DNA of 64,000 bases from Paractinoplanes bogorensis (GTDB lineage: Bacteria > Actinomycetota > Actinomycetes > Mycobacteriales > Micromonosporaceae), in NCBI RefSeq assembly GCF_018829635.1, contig NZ_JAHKKG010000014.1, positions 225,636 to 289,635 of the forward strand. Direction: 5' to 3'. A program made the position numbers and the translations under genes. This document shows positions 53,030 to 61,176 of this stretch, in pieces. Position 1 is the first letter of the stretch. Every line of letters begins with the position of its first letter. The notes beneath the pieces were generated by a model that searched no databases, was not told the DNA's origin, and saw nothing but the letters and a program-made list of their open reading frames with translations.

Positions 53030-53056
53030 CACCGGGCCGCGCCGCGCGGCCCGGTG
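53030..53056. terminator. Strong hairpin between the convergent MFS and caspase genes
   Basis: A 12-bp perfect GC-rich stem (53030-53041 with 53045-53056) with a 3-nt loop, directly abutting the caspase stop at 53057. No U tract is clear on either side, so termination could be in both directions but weak. Confidence 0.65.
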
Positions 53057-54607
53057 TCATTTGCTGAACAGCGGTGGGACGATGAGAAATGCGGCGACCG
53101 CGACATTGAGTGCGATCGAGACGTACGACAGGATTCGCGTGGTGCGTAGCCGCTTGCGGACAGGGTCAGGCAGGACGACTCCGGAGTTCGCAGCCCGCTT
53201 CACGAAAACCAGGGCAATGATGCCGACGATTCCTCCCACGTATGGACAGAGCACGGCCGCAGGAAGCGCCGAAATCGCCAGGGTGAAAGCGATCTTTGCC
53301 TTGTTCTCCGCCTCGGCACCGGCCGCCGAGTTCGGATCACCGACATCGGGGCCGACGTCCGCAAATGACCCTGGCCATGGTGTCGGTCGCACGGACCAGG
53401 GCGGCTCCGGCTGCATTCCCGGCGGGCCAGGCTCGACCGGCGGATTCCGGTCCGGCGAGGAGGCCGGTTCCGTCGGTTGCGAGTAACTCGCCGGCTGGGT
53501 GTGACTCGCCTGTTCCGGATCCGCCGGCCGGTGGACCTCGGGCGGCGGGACTGGATGGGCGGACGGCCCATCTTTCGCCGTCACCGGCGTCACGTGAACC
53601 TCGACGCGCAGCGTTCGCACACTCTGTGAGCCCAGGTCACGGATCAGGATCTTCCCCCGGTTCGGCCCCGGCACGGGTTCGAGGTGGACGATCAGGCGAT
53701 GGCCCTGAATCTGGGGGCGCAGCCACGTGGCGTCCGTCTCGGCCCGGCATTCCAGCGTCTCGCCGGACAGCGGATAGATCTCGATCACCTCGGGATCCAG
53801 GCGTTCCGACGGGTGCACGTCACGCAGGACTACCGCGTTCTCGGAGAGGGTGAACGCCGGCTCGCCCGTTCGATCCGGTCGCATCGGGACCGGCGCTGCA
53901 ACCGGGCGGCGGGCCAGTTTGACCGCCGCGTCGCCGTCGAACCGGCAGTGCGGAATCTGCTTGCTCGTGGCAGTCAGCGTGTCACGCACGTAGTCGAAGA
54001 TCTCGCGCAGATCGACGTAACCGTCGTGGTTGCGGTCCTCGGCCGCGCCCAGCATGCCGGCCACCAGCGACTCGGTGAACAGGCTGGTCCCGGTCGGGGT
54101 GGCCGCGTCGTTGGCCAGATCGCGGCCGCGACTGCTCGACACCACGAACCGGCCCGGTCCGGCCAGCGGTGTGCCGAGGTCACCACCCTTGAACATTCCG
54201 CTGCTGCAGCAGTCCAGAATGATCACTGTGCTGCGAGCGACCGAATGCTGCAGAAACTCGTTGATGCGCACATTGCTGACGGCCGTGCGCAACAGCCGGT
54301 CGGAACGGGTGGTGCGTCCGCACAGATAAAAGTGATTCCGTTCGTCCAGCAGCCCGTGCCCGCTGTAATAGAGCAGGAGAAGATCATCTCGACGCGCTCC
54401 GGCGAAGAACAGGTCGAGTTCGTCGAGAATCTCGTCCGATGTGCGCTCGGTGATAAGCCGGACGTGTTCATCGGCGAAAAGCCCCGTTCCGGGCTGCACG
54501 AGCGCCCGATGCAACCGGGCCACGTCCTTGGTCGGCGCGTTGAGCGGGTTGAGACCGGCGTCCGAGTCGAAGACGCTGTTGCCGATCAGCAGCGCCCGAT
54601 AGGTCAT
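53057..54607 (-). CDS. Caspase-like (C14) protease with Ig-like domain, Pro-rich linker and TM anchor
   Basis: 516 aa from ATG 54607, overlapping the EACC1 stop (ATGA). Caspase domain at about 1-230: LLIGNSVFDSDAGLNPLNAPTKDVARL, catalytic His about 84 in YYSGHG and Cys about 134 in LDCCSSG. An EF-hand-like loop DRNHDGYVDLREI (about 195) may bind calcium. Then comes a BACON/Ig-like sandwich (about 255-350; ATWLRPQIQGHRLIVHLEP), a Pro-rich linker and two C-terminal TM helices (DUF4190-like). In conflict systems such caspases act as suicide effectors. Here the protease is probably membrane-anchored and paired with EACC1. Confidence 0.88.
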   Translation of the reverse strand: MTYRALLIGNSVFDSDAGLNPLNAPTKDVARLHRALVQPGTGLFADEHVRLITERTSDEILDELDLFFAGARRDDLLLLYYSGHGLLDERNHFYLCGRTTRSDRLLRTAVSNVRINEFLQHSVARSTVIILDCCSSGMFKGGDLGTPLAGPGRFVVSSSRGRDLANDAATPTGTSLFTESLVAGMLGAAEDRNHDGYVDLREIFDYVRDTLTATSKQIPHCRFDGDAAVKLARRPVAAPVPMRPDRTGEPAFTLSENAVVLRDVHPSERLDPEVIEIYPLSGETLECRAETDATWLRPQIQGHRLIVHLEPVPGPNRGKILIRDLGSQSVRTLRVEVHVTPVTAKDGPSAHPVPPPEVHRPADPEQASHTQPASYSQPTEPASSPDRNPPVEPGPPGMQPEPPWSVRPTPWPGSFADVGPDVGDPNSAAGAEAENKAKIAFTLAISALPAAVLCPYVGGIVGIIALVFVKRAANSGVVLPDPVRKRLRTTRILSYVSIALNVAVAAFLIVPPLFSK

Positions 54608-54990
54608 TCCTCGTCCCGCGAAAGCTTCGCCGCCGCATCGATGAGCGGCTGCCAGGCGTCCCTCGACGCGTTGCGGGCCGACACAACGACGGTCCGTTCG
54701 GCGCCATCAGCGCTGGTCACGGTAATCGTCAGCGCACGATGCCGGTCGCGGGCGAGCCATGCACGCACGACTTCGAGCGTGGTGTGGAACGCGCCCGCTG
54801 TCCCCAGCGCCAGGACCAGCTGTTCGGCCATGCCTTTGGTCCCCGGCACCGCTTCCCGTGTCCGTCGCAGCGCCTCGGTCTCGCGTCGAAGGTCGCCTGT
54901 CAGGTCGGCGATCTGGTCGAGCCAGCGGGGATCCTCGTCGTCATATCGGTCGTTGCGAGCGACCAGTAAGAGTTCGAGAGTGTCCGGCAT
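54604..54990 (-). CDS. Effector-associated constant component EACC1 (copy 1)
   Basis: 128 aa from ATG 54990. Matches the EACC1 pattern: acidic N-terminus (DRYDDEDPRWLDQIADL), Arg-rich linker (LRRTREAVPGTKGMAEQLVLALGTAGAFHTTLEVVRAWLARDRHRALTI split over a hydrophobic helix) and a beta strand tail (TVTSADGAERTVVVSA). EACC1 is a partner of caspase or trypsin effectors in NTP-dependent conflict systems of multicellular bacteria. It overlaps the caspase gene by 4 bp, so the two are made together. It may activate or recruit the caspase. Confidence 0.8.
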   Translation of the reverse strand: MPDTLELLLVARNDRYDDEDPRWLDQIADLTGDLRRETEALRRTREAVPGTKGMAEQLVLALGTAGAFHTTLEVVRAWLARDRHRALTITVTSADGAERTVVVSARNASRDAWQPLIDAAAKLSRDEE

Positions 54991-55254
54991 GGCGTCTCCG
55001 AGGTGCGGCAGCGGCGTACGGAAATAGCGTGATCAATTGAAGCCCCACAAAGCACGTTGGTAACGTACCGTCGGTGCGCGCGTCGCCGGAAATGGCCGAA
55101 CGGCCACATCGGAAGGATGATCAGGCGGTCCGATCCGGTTAGCAGAAATTCCGCGAACTCTCCGTTCCCGCGACGACACGATCACGGCCAATATCCCGGC
55201 GCCGGGAATAGGCCTGTCGGGTGTTCCACGACCCAGCGCCGGATCCGGCTCGCG
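54991..55254. other. Intergenic region between EACC1 copy 1 and the caspase pseudogene
   Basis: 264 bp without a supported gene. AT-richer than its surroundings, with GGTAACGTACC near 55060. It presumably holds the promoter of EACC1 copy 1 (minus strand) and the decayed end of copy 2. No clear promoter or repeat was identified. Confidence 0.5.
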
Positions 55255-56070
55255 TCAACCGGCGGATGCGATCATCGAAATCAACCACGCTGTCACCACC
55301 ACCGCGGCGACCGCAGCGATGCCGTAGACCGCGGCCCGGAACCCGGACACGTTCGACTCGGAGCCTCTCATCACGGCAGCAGCCAGCAACGTCAGGATCA
55401 GGCCGACAAATAACGCAACGGGCAGGTGCAGGATGAAGGCCGCGGGCACCCCCACCAAACCAAGAACGGCCAGGACACAAGCGAAGACGGCTTTCCGGTC
55501 CGGACCGCGATGCGCCGGGCCGGTTCGGTGCGAAGGTCTCCGTCGGTCGGCGCGGGGAGGTTTCGCCGGCCGACCGGCCACCGCATCAGGCGGCGGACCT
55601 CGGGGGCTAGTCGTTCGCCGGGCTGGACTTCACGCAGGACGATCACATTTTCCGAGAGCGCGAAGGCCGGGACCGTCGGAGCCGCCGGGGTCGCCGCAGC
55701 CGGGCGGCGGGCCAGTTTGACCGCGGCGTCGCCGTCAAAGCGCGTCGTTGGCCAGATCGCGGCCCCGGCTGCTCGACACGACGAAGCGCCCCGGACCGGC
55801 CAGCGGCGTCCCGATGTCACCGCCCTTGAACATGCCGCTGCTAACAGTCCAAAATGATCACCGTGCTGCGGGCGACCGACTGCTGCAGGAATCCTCTTCC
55901 GCCGTACGCTCGGTGATCAGCCGTCCGTGGTCCTCGGCAAACAGACCGGTCTCCGGTTGCACCAGCGCCCGGTGCAGGCGGGCCACATCCTTGGTCGGCG
56001 CGTTGAGCGGGTTCAGGCTCGCGTCCGAGTCGAAGACGCTGTTGCCGATCAGCAGCGCCCGACAGGTCAT
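55255..56070 (-). pseudogene. Degenerate second caspase gene
   Basis: The start (ATG 56070, MTCRALLIGNSVFDSDASLN) overlaps EACC1 copy 2 exactly as in copy 1. After LITERTAEE the block corresponding to residues about 57-116 of the intact caspase, including catalytic His84, is deleted and the frame shifts. The next retained block (FLQQSVARSTVIILDC) loses 2 nt exactly at the catalytic Cys codon. The following stretch jumps from DLAND to RFDGDAAVKL. The tail (two TM helices, frame opening near 55581) is in another frame. Three deletions plus frameshifts make it non-functional. Confidence 0.9.
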
Positions 56071-56453
56071 TCCTCGTCCCGCGCGAGCTTTGCTGCCGCA
56101 TCGATGATCGGCTGCCAGGCGTCGCGGGAGGCGTTCTCGGCGCTGATCTCCACCGTGCGCGGCGCGCCGTCGGCCCCGGTCACGGTTATCGTCAGGGAGC
56201 GGTGCTTGTCGCGCGCGAGCCACGTGCGCATCACTTCCAGCGCGGTATGGAACACCCCGGCCGTGCCCAGCGCGAGCACCACCTGTTCGGCCGCGCCCTT
56301 GGCGCCCGGCACCGGTTCCCGCGCCGGGCGCAGCGATTCTGTCTCGCGGCGCAGCTCGGCGTGCAGGTCGGCGACCTGATCGAGCCACCGTGGATCGTCG
56401 CCGTCGTAGCGATCGTTGCCGGCGACCAACGAGATCTCGAGAATGCTGGACAT
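56067..56453 (-). CDS. Effector-associated constant component EACC1 (copy 2)
   Basis: 128 aa from ATG 56453, the same length as copy 1, with high identity throughout (DRYDGDDPRWLDQVADL, GTAGVFHTALEVMRTWLARDKHRSLTITVT, NASRDAWQPIIDAAAKLARDEE). The ORF is fully open while its caspase partner is dead. This suggests that EACC1 has a role independent of its own effector, or that decay of the caspase was recent. Confidence 0.85.
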   Translation of the reverse strand: MSSILEISLVAGNDRYDGDDPRWLDQVADLHAELRRETESLRPAREPVPGAKGAAEQVVLALGTAGVFHTALEVMRTWLARDKHRSLTITVTGADGAPRTVEISAENASRDAWQPIIDAAAKLARDEE

Positions 56454-56619
56454 CTTCTCTCCGACGCGCTGTGGGCATTTTCCACGATCATCTGAAAGTG
56501 CGGGCGACCAGGAAAATATCTGAACGGGCGCACGCCTGAATGATCAGGTGTGCCGTTCCACCCACGACCATTGATTCGATCTTGCCGGGCCGGAACGCTG
56601 GTGCCGGAGGGTGGTCACC

Positions 56620-57123
56620 ATGAGCGTAAGCGGAATGCCGGACGAGGTGAACTACGGCGAGGCTGTGGGATCGGGGGTCGCCGGAGGCCTGGGCCGTCCC
56701 TGGCTTCGCGACAAAGTACGCGGGACGATCTACGGGGCACAGACGATGCTCGAGGACGACGAAGACCCGGACGAACAGCGCGCTCAACGTGTCGGCAAGG
56801 TCGCCGGCCAGGTCGTCGACCAGGCGATCGGCGCGCTCGCCGGAGCCGCCGGCGCGACGGCGGGAGGGCCGGTCGGCGGCACTTTGGCCCGGGTCGCCTC
56901 CGGAGCGACCAGCGGCGCGGTCACCCCGGTTCTCGAGGTGTATGTCGCGGAGAGCACCAAACTGCTGACCGACAACGTCCGCGCCGTGCGCGACGCCGCC
57001 GCGGAGCAGGCGCCGGGCGACCTGGCCAAGGCGCTTATCGAGTTTCATCCGGCGGTCATGACGGCTCGCGCCGGAACTCGTACGGTGCGACGGGTCAGCG
57101 AGTTCTTCCAGAATCGCTTTTAG
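56620..57123 (+). CDS. Gly/Ala-rich small protein divergent from EACC1 copy 2
   Basis: 167 aa from ATG 56620, with GGAGG 9 bases upstream. Two Gly-zipper-like stretches (GSGVAGGLGRP and AIGALAGAAGATAGGPVGGTLARVASGATSGA) flank an acidic loop (MLEDDEDPDEQRAQRV). The C-terminus is amphipathic (TKLLTDNVRAVRDAAAEQ). Glycine zippers occur in membrane-inserting or pore-forming proteins. No known family was recognised. Its position beside the EACC1 module makes it a candidate effector or partner, which is inference. Confidence 0.6.
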   Translation: MSVSGMPDEVNYGEAVGSGVAGGLGRPWLRDKVRGTIYGAQTMLEDDEDPDEQRAQRVGKVAGQVVDQAIGALAGAAGATAGGPVGGTLARVASGATSGAVTPVLEVYVAESTKLLTDNVRAVRDAAAEQAPGDLAKALIEFHPAVMTARAGTRTVRRVSEFFQNRF

Positions 57124-57200
57124 AGATCCACAAGAATAGGACTGACATATGCCTTACCTAGGAAGTGCGCACAACGGGCGCATCTTCTAGCGTCGATGGC

Positions 57201-57512
57201 ATGGGGGAGAAACCGAACATCGGACGCGCGCCGGTCGGGCGGCCTCCGAAAGGACGCGCCCGGGTGGGCCGCGCGGTCGGGAAGGCGCCGACCCCGGAGA
57301 ACGCCAGGACCGAACTGTTCGCGCTGGCCAAGGAGGAACCGCCGCCGGTCTTTGTGGACCCCAGCGGCGGGCGACGCAAGTGGCTGCGGTGGACGGCCTA
57401 CGCCGTCGGGTTCGTGCTGATCGCCGCCCTGGTCGCGGTGTGGGTCAGCCAGTTCACCGGGTCGGCCGAGCCGCCGCCGCGGGCGCCGTCGAGCACCACC
57501 TCGGCCACGTGA
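57201..57512 (+). CDS. Small single-pass membrane protein upstream of the polysaccharide synthase
   Basis: 103 aa from ATG 57201. A basic N-terminus (GRPPKGRARVGRAVG) and a TM helix (TAYAVGFVLIAALVAVWVSQF) are followed by a short Pro/Ser/Thr tail outside. The stop overlaps the next gene (GTGA). A small membrane gene also precedes the synthase in the Streptomyces matAB operon, but MatA homology could not be shown. Confidence 0.65.
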   Translation: MGEKPNIGRAPVGRPPKGRARVGRAVGKAPTPENARTELFALAKEEPPPVFVDPSGGRRKWLRWTAYAVGFVLIAALVAVWVSQFTGSAEPPPRAPSSTTSAT

Positions 57513-59686
57513 CGGTCTACCGGGCGACGCCGCCGCCGAAGGATCCCGGCGAGACGACCTCGATGCTGCCACCGGTGCAGCGGAAGAGGCGGATCGCCCG
57601 GCGCCGGGTGCTGGCGGGAGTGCTCGCGCTGATCGCCCTGCTGCTGCTCGCGACCGTGATCCTGGTGTCCGTCTACACCGATGCGGGGTTCAGTCCGGAC
57701 GGCACCGATCCGGCCACCACCAGCGACAGGAACGTGCCGGAACCGGTCAAGGACGGCGGCCCGGTGATCGACCTGACCGGTGACAAGCCCACGTCGTACG
57801 GGATGCCGGACAAGACGATCGCGCTCACCTTCGACGACGGGCCCGATCCGCGGTGGACGCCGCAGATCCTGGACGTGCTGGCCCGGCATCACACGCCCGC
57901 CACTTTCTTCGTGGTCGGGTCGCAGGTCGCGCGGCACCCGGCGATCGCCGAACGGATCGCGCGCGAGGGCCACGAGCTGGGCGGGCACACGTTCACCCAC
58001 CCCGACCTGGCCGAGCTGCCCGAGTGGCGGCGCGAGATGGAGAACTCGCAGACCCAGCTGGCCATCGCGAACGCCACCGGACGCTCGACCCGGCTGATGC
58101 GCCCGCCGTACTCGTCGTTCGCCGACGCGCTGACCGACAAGGACTGGCAGACCGTGCAGGCGGTCGGCGCCCAGGGCTATCTGACCGTGCTGGACACGAT
58201 GGACAGTGAGGACTGGAAACGTCCGGGGGCCGACGCGATCGTCCGCAACGTCACTCCGAAGGGCGACGGCGGGCAGATCATCCTGCTGCACGACGCGGGC
58301 GGCGATCGGTCGCAGACCGTGGCCGCGCTCGACCGGCTGATCCCCGAGCTGCAGAAACGCGGCTTCCGGTTCAGCACGGTGAGCGCGGCGACCGGCGGTC
58401 AGGCCAACCCGCCGGCGGCGAGCGACGCGGTGTGGCGGGGCCGGGCGCTGGTCTGGACCGTACGGGTGTCGGACGCCGTCCTGAACGTCCTCTGGGTGCT
58501 GCTGATCCTGGCCGGCGGGCTGATCGTGATCCGGACGCTGATCCTGTTCGCGTTCGCGTGGCGGCACTCCCGGCACCGGCGCAGCCCGGACTGGTCATGG
58601 GGGCTTCCGGTCACGTCCCCGGTGACGATCGTGGTGCCCGCGTACAACGAGGAGAAGACCATCGGCCCGGCCGTACGCTCCCTCGCGCTGAGCGCCCACC
58701 CGGACGTCGACGTGCTGGTCGTGGACGACGGGTCAACCGATGGCACCGCTGACGCCGTACGGGCGCTGCGGTTGGGAAATGTTCGGATCGTCACCATTCC
58801 CAACGGCGGCAAGGCGAACGCGCTCAACGCCGGGGTCCGGTTGTCGCGCAACGAGCTGGTCGTGATGGTCGACGCCGACACGGTGGCCGAGACCGACGCG
58901 ATCCACCGGCTGGTGCAGCCGTTCGGTGACCCGGCCGTGGGCGCGGTCGCGGGCAACGTCAAGGTCGGCAACCGGCGCGGGCTGATCGGCCGGTGGCAGC
59001 ACATCGAGTACGTGATCGGGTTCAATCTGGACCGCCGCCTGTACGACACGTTCGGCTGCATCCCCACCATCCCGGGCGCGCTCGGGGCGTTCCGGCGGGC
59101 GGCACTGACCCAGGCCGGCGGGCTCAGCACGGATACCCTGGCCGAGGACACCGACCTGACCATCGCCATCCAGCGGGCCGGCTGGCGGGTCGTCTATCAG
59201 GAATCGGCGCGCTCCTACACCGAGGCGCCGGCCACCCTGCGGCAGCTCTGGCGGCAGCGCTACCGCTGGAGTTACGGCACCATGCAGGCGATGTGGAAGC
59301 ACCGGCGCGCGGTGCTCGACAAGAGTTCGTTCGGCCGCAGCGGGCTGCTGTTCATCGCCCTCTTCAGCGTGGCGCTGCCGCTGCTGGCGCCGCTGATCGA
59401 TCTGATGGCGATCTACGGCATCCTGTTCCTCGACCGCGAGATCACCATCATCGGCTGGCTGGCCATGCTGGTCGTGCAGGTGCTGACCGCGGTGCTGGCG
59501 TTCCGGCTCGATCGGGAACCACTGCGCCCGCTGTGGACCCTGCCCCTCCAGCAGATCGTCTACCGCCAGGTCATGTACCTTGTGTTGCTGCACTCGGCTC
59601 TCGCCGCGCTCACCGGGCGGAGATTGAAGTGGCAGACGATCCACCGCACGGGCGATCTCAGCTCCGCGCCCGTTCCCGGACGTTGA
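57509..59686 (+). CDS. Bifunctional polysaccharide deacetylase (NodB) and GT2 glycosyltransferase, MatB-like
   Basis: 725 aa from GTG 57509. TM anchor (RRVLAGVLALIALLLLATVILVSVY), then an exported NodB domain with catalytic Asp in TFDDGPDP and metal ligands in GGHTFTHPD, RPPYSS and ILLHDAG. TM helices lie near 315-350. A cytoplasmic GT2 domain follows with VVDDGSTD, VDADT, LAEDTDL and QRYRW (QxxRW), with further TM helices at the end. This architecture makes and partly deacetylates a beta-linked GlcNAc polymer. In Streptomyces, MatB makes PNAG-like glycan that sticks mycelial pellets together. Confidence 0.88.
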   Translation: MTVYRATPPPKDPGETTSMLPPVQRKRRIARRRVLAGVLALIALLLLATVILVSVYTDAGFSPDGTDPATTSDRNVPEPVKDGGPVIDLTGDKPTSYGMPDKTIALTFDDGPDPRWTPQILDVLARHHTPATFFVVGSQVARHPAIAERIAREGHELGGHTFTHPDLAELPEWRREMENSQTQLAIANATGRSTRLMRPPYSSFADALTDKDWQTVQAVGAQGYLTVLDTMDSEDWKRPGADAIVRNVTPKGDGGQIILLHDAGGDRSQTVAALDRLIPELQKRGFRFSTVSAATGGQANPPAASDAVWRGRALVWTVRVSDAVLNVLWVLLILAGGLIVIRTLILFAFAWRHSRHRRSPDWSWGLPVTSPVTIVVPAYNEEKTIGPAVRSLALSAHPDVDVLVVDDGSTDGTADAVRALRLGNVRIVTIPNGGKANALNAGVRLSRNELVVMVDADTVAETDAIHRLVQPFGDPAVGAVAGNVKVGNRRGLIGRWQHIEYVIGFNLDRRLYDTFGCIPTIPGALGAFRRAALTQAGGLSTDTLAEDTDLTIAIQRAGWRVVYQESARSYTEAPATLRQLWRQRYRWSYGTMQAMWKHRRAVLDKSSFGRSGLLFIALFSVALPLLAPLIDLMAIYGILFLDREITIIGWLAMLVVQVLTAVLAFRLDREPLRPLWTLPLQQIVYRQVMYLVLLHSALAALTGRRLKWQTIHRTGDLSSAPVPGR

Positions 59687-59738
59687 TTCCCGTCGTTGGC
59701 GCGTATGGTCTCAGCGGTGCTCGGGTAGAAGGGGTGGC

Positions 59739-61112
59739 ATGCCAAACCCAGGGGAGATTCTCGGCGGTCGATACCGGCTGGACGACCGGATCGCGGCCGG
59801 TGGCATGGGTGAGGTCTGGCGGGCCACCGACACGGTGCTCGGCCGCGACGTGGCGGTCAAGACGCTGCACGCCGACCGGGCCGCCGACCCGGGATTCCAG
59901 GAGCGGTTCCGGCACGAGGCCCGCTCGATGGCGGCGCTGCACCACCCGGGCGTGGCCGACGTCTACGACTTCGGCGAGACCGCGGACGGCACCGACGCCT
60001 ACATCGTGATGGCCCGGATCGACGGCGAGCCACTGAACGAGCGGATCGCCGAGCGCGGCCGCCTGACCCCGGCCGAGACCATGTCGGTGGTGGCCCAGGC
60101 AGCGCGGGCCCTCGAGGCCGCGCACGAGGCCGGCATCGTGCACCGCGACGTCAAGCCGAGCAACCTGATCATCAAGCCGGACGGGACGGTCGTCCTGGTC
60201 GACTTCGGCGTGGCCCGCTCGGCGAGTTCGTCGACGCTGACCGGTGCGCGCGAGGTCGTCGGCACGGCGATGTACATCGCGCCCGAGCAGGTGTCGAAGG
60301 AGCAGACCGGGCCGCCCGCCGACCTCTACGCGCTGGGCGTGGTCGCCTATCACTGCCTCGCCGGGCACGCGCCGTTCACCGGCGACAACCCGATCGCGAT
60401 CGCGATGCAGCACGTGAACGAGCCGCCCCCGGATCTGCCGTCGGACATTCCTTCCCCCGTACGCGCTCTGGTGCTGCGCGCCATGGCCAAGAACCCGGAC
60501 GACCGCTTCCCGAGCGCCGAAGCCATGGCTGACGCGGCCGACCGGGCGCTGGCCGGCGGTGGCGGAGAAAGCACGACCGCGATCCTGGCCGCGCCCCGAT
60601 ACGCGGCGGGCGCAGCCACTCCGGCCGAGCCTCGCTACGGCGCGGGAACAACGCTGCCCGAGCCCGGTGCACCCGTCGGCGGTGGCCCTCGACGGTCCAC
60701 ACTCGCCCTGGCCGGAGCCGGCGTGCTGGTCGTCGCGGCGGCGGTCGCGGCCCTGGTCATCTGGCTTCCCACCCGCGAGAACAGCGACCCGGGCGGCGTG
60801 TCGCCGTCGACGTCGGTGACGGGGTCGGTCGGCAGCGGGGACGCACCCGAACCGGCGACCACCCGGACCCGCCCCCGCCCGCAGAACCCGGGCACGGTCA
60901 CCCGCCCGGCCACGCCGACCAGCGCGCCGCCCCCGACCGAGACGGAGACTCCGGATCCCGGCGGCAGCACGTCCGAGTCGCCGCCGGTGGTGGAGCCGCC
61001 CGGCGACGGCGGCGAGAACCCGGATCCCGGCAACTCGTCTCCGGCCGGCAGTGGCGACGACACCGGTACCAATCCGAACGCCGAGGCCGGCACGACGCCC
61101 CCGGCACCCTAG
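59739..61112 (+). CDS. Serine/threonine protein kinase with single TM and Pro/Thr-rich extracellular tail
   Basis: 457 aa from ATG 59739. PknB-type kinase domain (about 8-270): AAGGMGEVWRA, catalytic Lys in VAVKTLH, HRDVKPSN, DFG, and the activation-loop segment GTAMYIAPEQ. One TM helix (about 330-350, STLALAGAGVLVVAAAVAALVIW). A secreted low-complexity Pro/Thr/Ser/Gly tail (about 355-457) replaces PASTA repeats, so it may probe the wall rather than bind muropeptides. Confidence 0.92.
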   Translation: MPNPGEILGGRYRLDDRIAAGGMGEVWRATDTVLGRDVAVKTLHADRAADPGFQERFRHEARSMAALHHPGVADVYDFGETADGTDAYIVMARIDGEPLNERIAERGRLTPAETMSVVAQAARALEAAHEAGIVHRDVKPSNLIIKPDGTVVLVDFGVARSASSSTLTGAREVVGTAMYIAPEQVSKEQTGPPADLYALGVVAYHCLAGHAPFTGDNPIAIAMQHVNEPPPDLPSDIPSPVRALVLRAMAKNPDDRFPSAEAMADAADRALAGGGGESTTAILAAPRYAAGAATPAEPRYGAGTTLPEPGAPVGGGPRRSTLALAGAGVLVVAAAVAALVIWLPTRENSDPGGVSPSTSVTGSVGSGDAPEPATTRTRPRPQNPGTVTRPATPTSAPPPTETETPDPGGSTSESPPVVEPPGDGGENPDPGNSSPAGSGDDTGTNPNAEAGTTPPAP

Positions 61113-61120
61113 CTCAAGAC

Positions 61121-61168
61121 AAAGGTCAAGCCCGGTTCCCTCGTACGGGGAAACTGGGCTTGACCTTT
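61121..61168. terminator. Bidirectional terminator between the kinase and the M15-like peptidase genes
   Basis: A 13-bp perfect stem (61121-61133 with 61156-61168) with an inner GTTCCC/GGGGAAAC pairing around TCGTAC. It lies between convergent genes, with a T-rich flank on each side (TTTCTT on plus, TTTGTCTTG on minus). Confidence 0.85.
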
Positions 61169-61176
61169 CTTGAAGG

